DNA of 64,000 nt from Gammaproteobacteria bacterium (GTDB lineage Bacteria > Pseudomonadota > Gammaproteobacteria > Pseudomonadales > Pseudohongiellaceae): NCBI GenBank assembly GCA_021773355.1, contig JAJFKE010000037.1:1-64000 (forward strand), given 5' to 3'. A program made the translations under genes and the position numbers. The notes below the pieces were generated by a model. That model made no database searches. It saw nothing but the letters and a program-made list of their open reading frames with translations, and had not been told where the DNA came from. Each line of letters opens with the position of its first letter. Positions within the stretch are counted from its first letter, which is position 1. Shown here piece after piece: positions 34,398-47,101 of this stretch.

Positions 34398-35054
34398 ATG
34401 GGAAACCCGACCTTGTTGCAATTTCGCCAGAAAACTCTTGAAATCCCCAGTGCGGAAACAGCGCTTCCGGACCGAGCTAATCCTATCTTGCCAGAGCCAG
34501 AGCATTTCGTTTCCGGAAATAGATTCGTAGATCCGGTTCCAGTGCATTTGCACAAAGCTGTATTTGGTCTTGGCTGTTTCTGGGGCGCGGAAAGATTGTT
34601 TTGGCAGCTGGACGGTGTGTACAGCACCGCCGCAGGTTATGCCGGTGGTATCACGGTGAATCCCAGCTACCAGGATGTTTGTTCAGGCGGTACTGGCCAT
34701 ACCGAGGTGGTTTTGGTGTTTTTCGATCCTGCAAAAATTAGCTATCAACAATTGTTAACCGCCTTTTGGGAATCACACGATCCAACCCAGGGTATGCGAC
34801 AGGGTAACGACCAAGGCACGCAATATCGTTCTGCTGTCTATACAAATTCTGCTGAGCAACAGGCACAGGCACAAGCAAGTGCTAGCGCCTTCCAAAAGGT
34901 ATTATCTGAAAAAGGCTACTCTGACATAACAACTGAAATCAGTAAGTTAAAAGAATTTTATTATGCGGAGGATTATCACCAGCAGTATTTGGCTAAAAAC
35001 CCTGGAGGCTATTGCGGTCTTGCCGGGACAGGCGCCTGTTACAGGGAAGAGTAG
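34398..35054 (+). CDS. msrA: Peptide methionine-S-sulfoxide reductase
   Basis: 218 residues from the ATG at 34398. The catalytic motif [11 protein letters not shown] is at about 53-63 and the recycling Cys residues are near the C terminus ([11 protein letters not shown]). The conserved [16 protein letters not shown] and YRSAVYTNS segments are present. The N-terminal 45 residues resemble those of the long E. coli-type MsrA. It repairs S-sulfoxides of methionine. Divergent from the aminotransferase. Confidence 0.95.
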   Translation: MGNPTLLQFRQKTLEIPSAETALPDRANPILPEPEHFVSGNRFVDPVPVHLHKAVFGLGCFWGAERLFWQLDGVYSTAAGYAGGITVNPSYQDVCSGGTGHTEVVLVFFDPAKISYQQLLTAFWESHDPTQGMRQGNDQGTQYRSAVYTNSAEQQAQAQASASAFQKVLSEKGYSDITTEISKLKEFYYAEDYHQQYLAKNPGGYCGLAGTGACYREE

Positions 35055-35066
35055 AATTTATCAGTA

Positions 35067-36197
35067 TCAGCGCCTGAAGAATTGACGGATTTCAGATTCT
35101 TTTGACAGCGCATCCTCATATCCCATTTTCCAAAGCGCGCTACAAAAGCCTTTCTCAAATAAAACCAGGCTCAACAAGGTGCCAGAACTGTCGGGCTTAA
35201 TATGCTTTGCCATTTGCCTGGGCAACTCCTGGTAGAAATCAATGGCGAGTTCATTCAGTTCCTGGCTGGGCGAAATTTCAAGCAAATCAATTTCCTGTGC
35301 CTGAAAGCCGCTGCTTGTTCTAATGCTATGGGCCACATGCGGAAGCACGTCATTCATATGGCGCAGGAATTCCAGGTCATTCTCCAAGGTGTCGACGAAG
35401 GCACTGTTCAGAATATGCCCTAATATTTGTGATAGGGACGGGGGGCTGGTCATTTCATTCTCAAGCGGTGCCTTGGTGCGATTGCCACTCACACCGATCG
35501 CCAATAAACGTTTGGCCCCTAGATGAATGGGGGTGGAGGTAGGCGCTAGCTGCCGCACTGCGCCATCACCGTAATGATGATTAGCAATTTTCACCGCCGG
35601 GAAAAGCACCGGCAGTGCCGTTGAAGCCATTAGGTGTGATAGTTCGATTTGGCTGCGTCTGCCGATTCGATGAGGGCCTTCCCAGTCGCTTAAGCCCTTC
35701 ATCGCCTGATAGAAGGAAACAGACTCTCCGGTACTATATGACGACGCAGTAATACTCAAGGCATCAAGTAAGCCTCGATCTATATTTCTCTGAATTCTAT
35801 CGAGTTTTAGTACTCGAGCGAGCAAGTCATACAGGGGGGTATTATCCAGCAGCGATCGCGGCACTTCAGATGATTTTGCAGTCATTGTGGATAGCAACAT
35901 CGCAGAAGCACTAGTTAGAAAGTTTCCGGATTGTGGCGTATAAATCTGATCGCTGCTAATGTTTTTCCACAGGTGCTCGAGAAAACGCACGCCGGTTCGA
36001 AGTCGGTGAGCCTGACAAGCCAGTGCAGCAGCATTCAGCGCGCCGGCGGAGGTTCCTGAAATGATGTGAAAAGGATTTGGCGAATTCTTGGGAAGGAGTT
36101 TTGCGATGGCACTTAGTACGCCTACCTGATAGGCAGCTCTGGCACCGCCGCCGGAGAGAATCAGTCCAATGCGATCCGCGTGTTTTTTTTCTAGCAT
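35067..36197 (-). CDS. Patatin-like phospholipase
   Basis: 376 residues from the ATG at 36197 (a TTG six codons upstream is also in frame). The patatin oxyanion loop GGGARAAYQVG, the Ser nucleophile GTSAGA, and the Asp of the dyad in GDGAVRQLAP are all present. Patatins hydrolyse acyl chains of phospholipids. There is no signal peptide, so action is on the inner leaflet or intracellular lipid. It is convergent with msrA (12 bp). Confidence 0.88.
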   Translation of the reverse strand: MLEKKHADRIGLILSGGGARAAYQVGVLSAIAKLLPKNSPNPFHIISGTSAGALNAAALACQAHRLRTGVRFLEHLWKNISSDQIYTPQSGNFLTSASAMLLSTMTAKSSEVPRSLLDNTPLYDLLARVLKLDRIQRNIDRGLLDALSITASSYSTGESVSFYQAMKGLSDWEGPHRIGRRSQIELSHLMASTALPVLFPAVKIANHHYGDGAVRQLAPTSTPIHLGAKRLLAIGVSGNRTKAPLENEMTSPPSLSQILGHILNSAFVDTLENDLEFLRHMNDVLPHVAHSIRTSSGFQAQEIDLLEISPSQELNELAIDFYQELPRQMAKHIKPDSSGTLLSLVLFEKGFCSALWKMGYEDALSKESEIRQFFRR

Positions 36198-36395
36198 CCG
36201 TCTCAACTTTTCCAATCAAGCCTTGGTTTAGTAAATCGGTGAACGATGATATTTTGTTTTAATTAAATTCAAACAAGTAATTAGCTACTGTAGTTCATTC
36301 TGACTCTAATGCCACCTGGCGCCAAGTGGTATTTGTACGTAGCAAAGTGAGCAGTAGAGAACTATCATAGTTGAGAACTCTACGACGAGACTTCA

Positions 36396-37295
36396 ATGGT
36401 ATCCCAAGCAAAGATAGATCCCTTGGTAATAGCGATTTCCTCGCGCGCCTTATTCAATCTGGAGGACAGTCATCGTGTCTTCGAAGAAGAAGGCCTGGAT
36501 GCCTACCAACACTATCAAATATCCAAGGAAGATCAGCCCCTGGAACCTGGGGATGCATTTTTACTAGTGCAGAAATTGCTTAAGCTGAATGAGTTGCTGG
36601 AAGAGTCTCCAGTGCAGGTAATTTTGCTGTCTCGTAATAGTGCTGACACTGGCCTGCGGATTTTCAATTCCATTCAGCATTATGGCCTGGACATCAGTCG
36701 AGCTGCATTCAGTGGCGGGGATAGTCCTTATCGTTATATTTCAGCGTTCAATAGCCACCTGTTTCTATCAACAGACGGGGCGGATGTGCGGCAGGCTCTG
36801 GAATCTGGTGTGGCAGCTGCCACCATCCTGCCTTCCGAGAAAAATAGAGCACCGCATGAGAAACTCAAAATTGCCTTCGATGGCGATGCAGTACTGTTTT
36901 CAGATGACTCTGAAAAAATTTTTAAACATAAGGGGCTAGAAGCATTTACTGAGAATGAGCGTGACGCGGCGAATGAACCCTTGAGCGGTGGACCGTTTAA
37001 GCCAGTATTGGCAGCTCTGCAACAGATTCAAATGGCATTTCCAGCGGGAGAGACGCCGCTAAGAACCTGTCTTGTCACCGCACGTGCCGCACCGGCCCAC
37101 GAGCGAGTGGTACGAACCTTGCGAGCCTGGAACATCCGTATTGATGAATCACTATTTCTTGGTGGTCTGGATAAGGGTGAGTTTCTGCGGGCTTTCGATG
37201 CCGATGTGTTCTTTGACGACCAGGAAGATCATTGTGAATCGGCTAGAAATCACGTGGCGACTGGCCATGTTCCTCATGGAATATCCAATAAATAG
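36396..37295 (+). CDS. Cytosolic 5'-nucleotidase family protein
   Basis: 299 residues matching the cN-I-like 5-nucleotidase family: LVIAISSRALFNLEDSH at the N terminus, QVILLSRNSADTGLRIFNSI, the HAD-type loop IAFDGDAVLFSDDSE, and FLGGLDKGEFLRAFDADVFFDDQ with the acidic Mg ligands. It removes phosphate from nucleoside monophosphates. Similar bacterial proteins are often uncharacterised. No operon partner; a divergent patatin lies upstream. Confidence 0.88.
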   Translation: MVSQAKIDPLVIAISSRALFNLEDSHRVFEEEGLDAYQHYQISKEDQPLEPGDAFLLVQKLLKLNELLEESPVQVILLSRNSADTGLRIFNSIQHYGLDISRAAFSGGDSPYRYISAFNSHLFLSTDGADVRQALESGVAAATILPSEKNRAPHEKLKIAFDGDAVLFSDDSEKIFKHKGLEAFTENERDAANEPLSGGPFKPVLAALQQIQMAFPAGETPLRTCLVTARAAPAHERVVRTLRAWNIRIDESLFLGGLDKGEFLRAFDADVFFDDQEDHCESARNHVATGHVPHGISNK

Positions 37296-37324
37296 CATTT
37301 ATATCAAATATATACAAAGTAAAG

Positions 37325-38125
37325 CTAATGTATAAAATTGAATAAACTGTAATAACAGCCCAGGCTCAGCAGTATTACTATCAGCAAATTTTGCAGAGTC
37401 CGCTCTGGCACCCTATTGCTTAATCTGGAGCCCAGGTGGATAGCGGGCAGGGAGCCCAACAGCAGACTCAACAGCAAGACTCCATCAACGAAGCCGCTAA
37501 ATAGATAGCCCAGACCAGCAATGAAGGTAAGCGGCACGGCATGAGCAATGTCACTACCCACTATCCTCACCGCCGCAGTTTTTGAATAGATGATAAGCAG
37601 GATTGCCGCGGCGAAGGCGCCAGCTCCAACCGAGGAAAGCGTTACACAAACTCCAAGCACTACGCCCATGGCTACGGTGACTGCGGAACGGTTCCCATGC
37701 AGCATTCCCATCAGCCTTTCGGGTTTATTTTCAATTGCTTTTTTTCTTAATATACTCCTGAATATCAATATGATAGATGTTGTTATTAACATAAGACCTA
37801 AACTTAGAGTTAGCAAGCCTTCAAAGCTCTCAGACTGCTGAAAGTTTGATTGACTTAACAGCCAATGCACCAACATAGCAGTTGGGATACTGCCCATGAC
37901 CAATAGCCGGACAATACGCCAATTCACATTTCCGCGGCGATGATGGGAGATTGCACCGCCGGCCTTGGTGATCGCTGCATAGAGTAGGTCGGTACCTATG
38001 GCTATAGGAGCTGGGTAGCCGAAGAGTAAAAGTAGCGGGGTCATTAAGGAGCCGCCACCCACTCCGGTAAGGCCTATAGCGAAACCAACGGCGGCGCCAG
38101 CGGTAATATGAAGCAGTAAATCCAT
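37325..38125 (-). CDS. TauE/SafE-family sulfite/organosulfonate exporter
   Basis: 266 residues from the ATG at 38125, chosen because it starts the first membrane segment directly (LLLHITAGAAVGFAIGLTGV) and leaves the 139-bp divergent control region to cysB. It has about eight membrane segments with the family half-repeats (GVGGGSLMTPLLLL and GAGAFAAAILLI). It sits back to back with cysB, consistent with sulfur-related regulation; the transported ion could be sulfite, sulfate or a sulfonate. Confidence 0.85.
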   Translation of the reverse strand: MDLLLHITAGAAVGFAIGLTGVGGGSLMTPLLLLFGYPAPIAIGTDLLYAAITKAGGAISHHRRGNVNWRIVRLLVMGSIPTAMLVHWLLSQSNFQQSESFEGLLTLSLGLMLITTSIILIFRSILRKKAIENKPERLMGMLHGNRSAVTVAMGVVLGVCVTLSSVGAGAFAAAILLIIYSKTAAVRIVGSDIAHAVPLTFIAGLGYLFSGFVDGVLLLSLLLGSLPAIHLGSRLSNRVPERTLQNLLIVILLSLGCYYSLFNFIH

Positions 38126-38264
38126 GCAGAAATGTCCAATGGTGGGCAATTGTAGTGTTGAGGGTAGAGCCAAACTTATATGCTATAAAGGAATATTTAA
38201 GAATATTTTTATAACTAAAAAGAATAAACTTTGCCAAATTACTACAAAGCCGAAGGAAGCCGCG

Positions 38265-39239
38265 ATGAAACTGCATCAGTTACGTTATATTTGGGAAGTC
38301 TCGAAGCAAGGCCTGAATGTATCTCAGGCAGCTGCGCGCCTGTTTACCTCTCAACCAGGCGTTAGCAAGCAAATACGCTTGCTGGAAGAAGAGCTAGGGC
38401 TGCAAATTTTCTCACGACGGGGTAAGCATCTGGTAGAGATAACACCGGCTGGGCGTGCGATCCTTGAAACCAGCGGTGAAATCCTGCAACAGATTCAAAA
38501 AATCAATGCGCTGGCGCAGGAACATAGCGACGAACAGCGGGGCAGTCTGTCCATTGCCACCACTCATACCCAGTGCCGTTATGTACTACCAAGTGTAATT
38601 CGGCGTTTTATCGATAAATACCCTGATGTCGCACTACACATGCACCAGGGAACACCCACTCAAATATCGGCATCAGCTGCGGATGCCACGGCCGATTTTG
38701 CAATTGCCACCGAAGCTCTGGAACTCTATAGCGATCTATTGATGCTTCCCTGCTATCGCTGGAATCGCTCAGTACTGGTACCTAAATCTCATCCTCTTGC
38801 TGACGAAAGTTCTATAACTCTTTGTAAGATAACAAATTATCCGATAATTACATACACCTTCGGCTTCACCGGCAGGTCAAAGCTTGATGAGGCTTTCCTT
38901 GCTGAAGGTCTGCAGCCGAAGGTGGTTCTCACCGCTGCCGATGCTGACGTAATTAAAACCTATGTGCGCTTAGGCTTGGGTATAGGGATAGTAGCCAGTA
39001 TGGCCTATGACCCCAAGGTTGATAGCGATCTGGTGGCCGTGGATGCCAGTCATCTGTTCGAAGCCAGCACAACCAAGATTGGTTTTAGACGCAATAGCTA
39101 CTTACGAGGCTATATGTATGACTTCATTGAGATGTTCGCGCCTCATCTGGAGAGAGAGCTGGTGCAGCAAAGCTTGAGCATGGCGGGCAGGGCTGAGGTG
39201 GATTCCCTTTTCAAGGGAGTGGTATTGCCTAGTCTGTAG
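38265..39239 (+). CDS. cysB: LysR-type regulator of cysteine biosynthesis
   Basis: 324 residues from the ATG at 38265, exactly the E. coli CysB length. N-terminal helix-turn-helix (KLHQLRYIWEV, NVSQAAARLFTSQPGVSKQI). The ligand domain has the CysB-specific TTHTQCRYVLPSVI, MHQGTPTQI and YTFGFTGRSKLD segments, where inducer N-acetylserine or sulfide binds. It activates the sulfate assimilation genes. CysH, a typical target, is the next gene cluster on the opposite strand. Confidence 0.95.
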   Translation: MKLHQLRYIWEVSKQGLNVSQAAARLFTSQPGVSKQIRLLEEELGLQIFSRRGKHLVEITPAGRAILETSGEILQQIQKINALAQEHSDEQRGSLSIATTHTQCRYVLPSVIRRFIDKYPDVALHMHQGTPTQISASAADATADFAIATEALELYSDLLMLPCYRWNRSVLVPKSHPLADESSITLCKITNYPIITYTFGFTGRSKLDEAFLAEGLQPKVVLTAADADVIKTYVRLGLGIGIVASMAYDPKVDSDLVAVDASHLFEASTTKIGFRRNSYLRGYMYDFIEMFAPHLERELVQQSLSMAGRAEVDSLFKGVVLPSL

Positions 39240-39306
39240 CTGGCCAGGGCTTTGTACGATGAGGTAATAGCTTTGCTCGCCACTGAAATAGGCTAATGGC
39301 TCGCTG

Positions 39307-40035
39307 TCAGGCCTTATCGTCTAAATTTCCCCGATGCAGGCCACACTCTTTGATGGTGGCTTCCTCCCACCACCAACGCCCTTCGCGCTCATGCTGATTT
39401 GGTCCAACCGGACGGGTACAGGGCTCGCAGCCCAAGCTAATAAAGCCCCGTTCATGGAGCTTGTTAAAGGGCACATCAAACATCCGTATGTAGTTCCATA
39501 CGTCTGCCGAGCTCCAATTGGCTAGCGGGTTTACCTTAATCAGCTGATGGTTTCGGCTGGAGAAGCTGCTGTCTATCTCGATCACGGGCACCTCAGCCCG
39601 GGTAGGGCTTTGATCTCGACGCTGACCAGTAATCCATGCGTCCACACTGGCTAACTTCGCCTTCAAGGGCTCTACTTTGCGAATGCCGCAGCATTCTTCG
39701 TGTCCGTCTTCGTAGAAGCTGTATAAGCCCTTGTTTTGAATGAGCTGGCTCAGCATTGCCGGGTCAGGGTGCAAGGTCTCGATGGGCAGTGAATAGTGCT
39801 TACGAACTGTTTCCAGGAATTGGTAGGTTTCTGCATGCAACCTGCCAGTGTCCAAGGTAAAGATGGCAGGGCTGGGATGAAGCTTATTGGCTATTTCAAT
39901 AAGCACAACATCTTCGGCGCCACTAAACGAAATAGCGAAATTTGGTAAGCGCCCTATCACCGCGCGCATTATCTCTTTCGGTTCGCTAGAGGCGAGACTC
40001 GTATTGAGGTCCTGAATTTCTTGGGCTGAAATCAT
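39307..40035 (-). CDS. cysH: Adenylyl-sulfate (APS) reductase type CysH
   Basis: 242 residues from the ATG at 40035 (33 in-frame residues upstream have no homology). It has the PP-loop-type SFSGAEDVVLIE, TLDTGRLHAETYQF, and two cysteine pairs, EECCGIRKVEPL and GCEPCTRPV. These four Cys bind a [4Fe-4S] cluster and mark the APS-reducing (plant/Pseudomonas) type rather than the E. coli PAPS type, which lacks them. The catalytic Cys is in the C-terminal KECGLH. It makes sulfite. Next to cysB and divergent from thrH, as in Pseudomonas. Confidence 0.93.
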   Translation of the reverse strand: MISAQEIQDLNTSLASSEPKEIMRAVIGRLPNFAISFSGAEDVVLIEIANKLHPSPAIFTLDTGRLHAETYQFLETVRKHYSLPIETLHPDPAMLSQLIQNKGLYSFYEDGHEECCGIRKVEPLKAKLASVDAWITGQRRDQSPTRAEVPVIEIDSSFSSRNHQLIKVNPLANWSSADVWNYIRMFDVPFNKLHERGFISLGCEPCTRPVGPNQHEREGRWWWEEATIKECGLHRGNLDDKA

Positions 40036-40519
40036 TGGGTTTATCGCAGGGTTCGTGGCAGCCCAAAGCGGGTGCAGCTGTAGATGAATAATCGCCCCAA
40101 TGTTTAGCCGGGCGCTGTATGCTTCGGGGCACATTCTCGGTTATTTGTGGAGCGCGGTAAAGGCGCAGACAGCAGCAGTGGCCCAGCGGATTGCATAATT
40201 AAACCGGTTGAGTTTATTGAGGGGTCGATGTTCCACGTGAAAAACTTCAATGAATATAAGCACTTAGACAGTCTAAATGCTGTTGTTCCACAAAATGTAG
40301 AGCAACTATCGAAGTTTATATCTATATCTAGTATTAGACAGCTCGAAGGGTAATAGCTTTACTGTTCCGCTGCGGTGATTTCTGCTAAATTGACGCTGCG
40401 TTGCAGTGGCAGATTCAGTACTTCCGTCCTTCAATTCTAAGTGTGCTTGTAAAAGCATGAGGTAGAACCTTTCGCGGCTAGGTAGAGCTGCCGCAATAAC
40501 AGTGGAGAAGTAAACGGTC
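40036..40519. other. Divergent region between cysH and thrH
   Basis: 484 bp without a convincing gene; a 68-residue GTG-started frame at 40147-40353 has no family features. It contains a parS-like site at 40229-40244 and presumably the cysH promoter (minus) and the thrH promoter (plus). Confidence 0.5.
40229..40244. other. ParB-binding (parS)-like site
   Basis: TGTTCCACGTGAAAAA matches the general parS consensus TGTTYCACGTGAAACA at 15 of 16 positions, allowing the pyrimidine at position 5. It has the central CACGTG. ParB binding is inferred from the sequence only; parS sites usually cluster near the replication origin, and no origin genes are seen here. Confidence 0.4.
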
Positions 40520-41137
40520 ATGGAATTAGCTTGCCTGGATTTGGAAGGGGTGTTGGTACCCGAGATTTGGATAGGATTTGCAGAGAAAACAGGCATAGCT
40601 GAATTGCGCGCCACGACTCGTGATATTCCGGATTACGACGTGCTAATGAAGCAGCGCTTGTCGATACTGGATCAACACGGTCTAGGGCTTCCAGATATTC
40701 AGCAAGTAATTGCAAGCATGGAGCCTTTGCCAGGGGCAAAAGAATTCACAGTTTGGTTAAAAGAACGCTTTCAACTCATTATTTTGTCAGATACTTTTTA
40801 TGAGTTTTCTAAGCCACTAATGCGCCAGCTAGATTACCCGACTTTGTTCTGCCACCGCTTGATCGCCGATGAGGCCGGCAGAATCGTTGACTATAAGTTG
40901 CGGCAGAAAGATCCAAAGCGACAATCGGTCAAGGCGCTGCACACGCTAAACCTACGCGTAATTGCCTCTGGCGACTCCTACAATGATACAAGCATGCTGG
41001 AAGAGGCTGATGCGGGGATTCTGTTTAGAGCCCCGGAGAAGGTAGTTGCCGAGTTTCCGCAGTACCCAGCGGTTGAGACCTATGAGCAATTGAAACAGGC
41101 GTTTTGCATCGCCAGTGAGAGGGATTTGTCTGTATAG
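40520..41137 (+). CDS. thrH: Bifunctional phosphoserine phosphatase/homoserine phosphotransferase
   Basis: 205 residues of the HAD superfamily. The nucleophile motif reads DLEGVLVPEIW, motif II LILSDTFYEF, and motif III/IV ASGDSYNDTSML. ThrH, known from Pseudomonas, moves phosphate from phosphoserine to homoserine. The cysH-thrH-pabB neighbourhood is the same as in P. aeruginosa. GAG-AAG lies upstream of the ATG. Confidence 0.93.
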   Translation: MELACLDLEGVLVPEIWIGFAEKTGIAELRATTRDIPDYDVLMKQRLSILDQHGLGLPDIQQVIASMEPLPGAKEFTVWLKERFQLIILSDTFYEFSKPLMRQLDYPTLFCHRLIADEAGRIVDYKLRQKDPKRQSVKALHTLNLRVIASGDSYNDTSMLEEADAGILFRAPEKVVAEFPQYPAVETYEQLKQAFCIASERDLSV

Positions 41138-41203
41138 GGTCTTGCCAGCCAGATTGATGGCAGCCGACTACTTATCGGCAACAGAATCTAGCCGGGTTTT
41201 AGC

Positions 41204-42586
41204 TTAGCTCTGTAATACACTGAAAATATTATTAATTTTATCGAAACATTCTTGATACTCCTGATCGCAATCGGAGTCTGCAACAATGCCTCCGCCGGCC
41301 CAGCATAGTAATTGCTCTGGCTGCCACAAAAGGCTGCGGATGGTGATGCTGCTGTCCAGATTACCTGCAGCGCTCAAATGGAAAACAGTGCCGCAGTAGA
41401 CTCTTCTTGAATCAGCTTCCAGTTGCTCGATTATATTCATGGCGCTGAGTTTGGGGGCACCTGTGATGGAGCCGCCGGGGAAGCAACTTTGCAATAAGTC
41501 GACGGCGTCTTTACCCGCCGCCAAGTCACCTTTCACGGTGCTTAGCATATGATGCACATTGCTAAAACTTTCTATCTCAAATAATTGATTTGCCTGAATA
41601 CTTCCTGTCTTGCATACTCGGCCAAGATCGTTTCGTAAGAGATCTACAATCATTAAATTCTCGGCTCTATCCTTTTCGCTTAGTGACAGTTCTTCAGACA
41701 ATTGCCGATCTTGCTGATCGGTGCTGCCACGGGGCCGCGTACCCTTAATAGGCTGTGTTAGAACTGAGCTATCTTGCAGGCTAAGGAAGCGTTCGGGTGA
41801 GAGGCTCAACAACGCACCACTGCACCAATTGATGTAAGCCGAGAACGGCGCCGCTGTCGCTTTTCGCAGAGAAAGGTAAGCGGCCAGCGGATGGCCGGAA
41901 GTCTCTGCCTTGAAACATTGAGTCAGGTTAACTTGATAGCAATCGCCGCGATAGATTAGGGATTTAATCTGATCGAATGCCGCTTGATAGTCGTTGCGAC
42001 TAAGTTGCCGGTGAAAGTTTGTCAACAATTGAAGTGCTGGTAGCTGCTGTGCGGCCCTTTTGCTCATCGCCGTAGTTACTGCGCTGAGTATTTTGCTCCT
42101 AAACGTGCTGGAACATGAGTGGTGGAATTGCAGTTCGCAGCTTTGCTGTGAATGATCGACAAGCACGGCCCAAAGGTAGACCCCGATGAAGGCGTCCCTG
42201 ATTAGCAAGTTGGCTTTGCCAGATAAAGCAGGGTAGCCAAGATAGCCGATTACCGAGCCGTTGAATTTCTGGCCAGGAGAGTTTGCTGCAGTTTCATTAG
42301 AAGTTAATAGATATTGTCGTCTCAACTCTCTAATACAGTTAAATAATTCACCGCTATGGCAATTGAAATTCTGTAACAGTTTTGATTCTTTATCAGAGCT
42401 ACTAACAGCGCCGGCTTCGATTTTGATGTGGGCAACCGGGGCAGCGGCAAGAATATCGAATTGACCCTTGTTTCCGCCGTAGCCAGCGCTATCCAGGAAT
42501 GCAGGGAATTCAAAAACGTTTAGGGCGAGCATTAAGTCCGCGCTGTCGTCGTTATAAGGCAGGGCATATGTATAAGATGGAGCCAT
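41204..42586 (-). CDS. pabB: Aminodeoxychorismate synthase component I
   Basis: 460 residues of the chorismate-binding family. Signatures: YRGDCYQVNLTQCF, the catalytic region TQPIKGTRPRG, SEKDRAENLMIVDLLRNDLG, and SCFPGGSITGAPKLSAM near the end, with the Glu of EIESFSNVHHMLSTV. PIKGT, with Lys, is the PabB hallmark. It makes 4-amino-4-deoxychorismate for folate, with a glutaminase partner (PabA) not in this window. Confidence 0.93.
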   Translation of the reverse strand: MAPSYTYALPYNDDSADLMLALNVFEFPAFLDSAGYGGNKGQFDILAAAPVAHIKIEAGAVSSSDKESKLLQNFNCHSGELFNCIRELRRQYLLTSNETAANSPGQKFNGSVIGYLGYPALSGKANLLIRDAFIGVYLWAVLVDHSQQSCELQFHHSCSSTFRSKILSAVTTAMSKRAAQQLPALQLLTNFHRQLSRNDYQAAFDQIKSLIYRGDCYQVNLTQCFKAETSGHPLAAYLSLRKATAAPFSAYINWCSGALLSLSPERFLSLQDSSVLTQPIKGTRPRGSTDQQDRQLSEELSLSEKDRAENLMIVDLLRNDLGRVCKTGSIQANQLFEIESFSNVHHMLSTVKGDLAAGKDAVDLLQSCFPGGSITGAPKLSAMNIIEQLEADSRRVYCGTVFHLSAAGNLDSSITIRSLLWQPEQLLCWAGGGIVADSDCDQEYQECFDKINNIFSVLQS

Positions 42587-42617
42587 GGCGAAATCTATTG
42601 CAGAGGGGCTTTGTGCA

Positions 42618-45175
<2,558 letters not shown>

Positions 45176-45228
45176 TCATTTTTTTGCAATTTTTTATTTA
45201 GCTTGTGCCCTAAATCCAAAAATTCTCT

Positions 45229-45957
45229 TCAAACAGCAGTGAGCAACTTACGCCGAATATTGCCAGCGGTTTCTTGTACTCGAGAACGATAGAAAATAAG
45301 CCGCCAACGGCGTCCCCCCAGTTGATGCCAGAGTACAGCTGACCTTATCCCTGCCAGCAGTAATGATCGAACACGATTGGCAACATAGTCGTTCTGTAAA
45401 TAGTCGATTTTGCCCTGAACCTGTATGCGGTTAGGCAACGTGCTAATTGTATCCTGATATAGTGTGGCAAGCTGCTCGAATGTTTGTTCCTGCCGTAATT
45501 GGGCGTCTGTTTTTTCTAACTCCTGGGTACGCCAGGGAGTCGAATTTTCCGGTATTAATTGCAGCGGTTGGATAGCTTGCAAGCGGGAGCGAATCTTGTC
45601 TTGCAAGAAAGCATTTGAATCGAGTCTGTTTCTGAGTTGTAACATGCCCAAGGTGTAGCGTACCAAGTCAGCATTTTCTCGTGCTCGGGCGGCGTTAAAA
45701 ATATCTTGCAGCGTGCGTAGCCCTAAATTCAGGTGCCCCAGATTAGGATAGACATCTGCTTCTGATCGAGGGTTGAGGACTAGCAATGGGTTCACACTCG
45801 CTAAAAGTTCGGTCTGCGAGGCGTTGCCATGCAGTGCGAGCTTGGAGACTAGTGCGGCAGATTGCGCCACCGCTGCCAGTGCTACAATCTGCCATTCCCA
45901 GCGACTCAAATCACTGGCTAAACTGTTCAATGATTGATCCTCCAAGGCAACGCTCAT
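45229..45957 (-). CDS. hflD: High-frequency lysogenization protein HflD homologue
   Basis: 242 residues. The conserved block [32 protein letters not shown], and C-terminal [19 protein letters not shown] match HflD/PurB-associated YcfC. It overlaps the end of mnmA by 47 bp when the first ATG is used, so the true start may lie about 10 codons later. E. coli HflD is a membrane-associated protein affecting lambda CII; its cellular role is unclear. The mnmA-hflD-purB order is conserved in gammaproteobacteria. Confidence 0.88.
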   Translation of the reverse strand: MSVALEDQSLNSLASDLSRWEWQIVALAAVAQSAALVSKLALHGNASQTELLASVNPLLVLNPRSEADVYPNLGHLNLGLRTLQDIFNAARARENADLVRYTLGMLQLRNRLDSNAFLQDKIRSRLQAIQPLQLIPENSTPWRTQELEKTDAQLRQEQTFEQLATLYQDTISTLPNRIQVQGKIDYLQNDYVANRVRSLLLAGIRSAVLWHQLGGRRWRLIFYRSRVQETAGNIRRKLLTAV

Positions 45958-47026
45958 CCTGATAAAACACGACGTACTGACCGGGGCTTACAGCTCGTTG
46001 TGGCTGCATGAAATCCACCTGCAACAAACCATCTGCAAGCGCCGTAAGCTGACACTCCTGGTCGGATTGGCGATAGCGTATCTTCGCTTTGCAGTGCAGC
46101 GGCAATTCAACTGAAGCCTTGTTTACCCATGCGGGAGCGCTGGCTACTAATCTTCTGGAGAACAGTGCCTCATGCTCTGAGCCTTGGGCCACATGCAGCA
46201 CATTTCTCTGCGTATCTTTGCCAACAACGTACCAGGGCGCTTCGTCATGATCTTGCAAGCCACCTATGCCCAGACCCTGCCGTTGACCGTAGGTATAGAA
46301 CATAAGCCCACTGTGTTTTCCAATTTCATCACCGCCCAGGGTCTCTATTGCACCCGGCTGTGCTGGAATGTACTGTTCAAGAAAATCTTTGAATTTCCGT
46401 TCTCCAATGAAACAGATGCCGGTGCTGTCTTTCTTGTCGTGCGTGCTCAGACCTAGTTTAGCGGCCAGTTTTCTCACTTCGGATTTATCTAATTCGCCTA
46501 CGGGGAACAGGCTTCGTCGCAGGCAGTCCTCATTTACCTCGCACAGGAAATAACTCTGATCCTTGTTATTATCAAGCCCCTTCAGCAGATAGGTGCCGGC
46601 TGCCGTGATTTGCTTGCGCACATAGTGACCAGTAGCAATAAAATCGGCATCCAGTTCAGTGGCGTATTCCAGGAAGGCCTTGAACTTTATTTCTCGATTA
46701 CATAGTACATCGGGGTTTGGCGTGCGACCTGCGGCATACTCCTTTAGAAAATGTTCGAACACATTGTCCCAGTATTCGGCGGAAAAATTGGCGCTGTGCA
46801 AATGTATGCCCAGTGAATCACAAACCGATTGCGCGTCGGCTAGATCTCGTTTTGCGGTGCAATACTCGGTGCCGTCGTCCTCTTCCCAGTTCTTCATAAA
46901 CAGACCTTCCACCTGAAAGCCCTGTTGCATGAGGAGATAAGCGGCCACAGAGGAATCAACCCCACCTGACATGCCGACAATGACCTTGCAGTCGGAGGGA
47001 GAACGATTAGAAGCGAGTGTGGACAT
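45911..47026 (-). CDS. mnmA: tRNA-specific 2-thiouridylase MnmA
   Basis: 371 residues from the ATG at 47026 (an in-frame ATG nine codons earlier lacks a better site). P-loop-type [15 protein letters not shown] at about 20-34; the catalytic Cys in [13 protein letters not shown] and the second Cys in [13 protein letters not shown]. It adds the sulfur at position 2 of U34 in Glu, Gln and Lys tRNAs, receiving it from TusE, whose gene is at 62263 in this window. Confidence 0.96.
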   Translation of the reverse strand: MSTLASNRSPSDCKVIVGMSGGVDSSVAAYLLMQQGFQVEGLFMKNWEEDDGTEYCTAKRDLADAQSVCDSLGIHLHSANFSAEYWDNVFEHFLKEYAAGRTPNPDVLCNREIKFKAFLEYATELDADFIATGHYVRKQITAAGTYLLKGLDNNKDQSYFLCEVNEDCLRRSLFPVGELDKSEVRKLAAKLGLSTHDKKDSTGICFIGERKFKDFLEQYIPAQPGAIETLGGDEIGKHSGLMFYTYGQRQGLGIGGLQDHDEAPWYVVGKDTQRNVLHVAQGSEHEALFSRRLVASAPAWVNKASVELPLHCKAKIRYRQSDQECQLTALADGLLQVDFMQPQRAVSPGQYVVFYQDERCLGGSIIEQFSQ

Positions 47027-47101
47027 GTATTCTCTATGACTGATTTGAAGCATAAGTTAGTGGCAATATTGATCGGAAAAGAGCTGATCTTAATGATTTA
47101 A

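Noticed and set aside
40147..40353. GTG-started open frame of 68 codons between cysH and thrH
   Set aside because: No homology visible and no clear ribosome site; the region fits a divergent promoter area.
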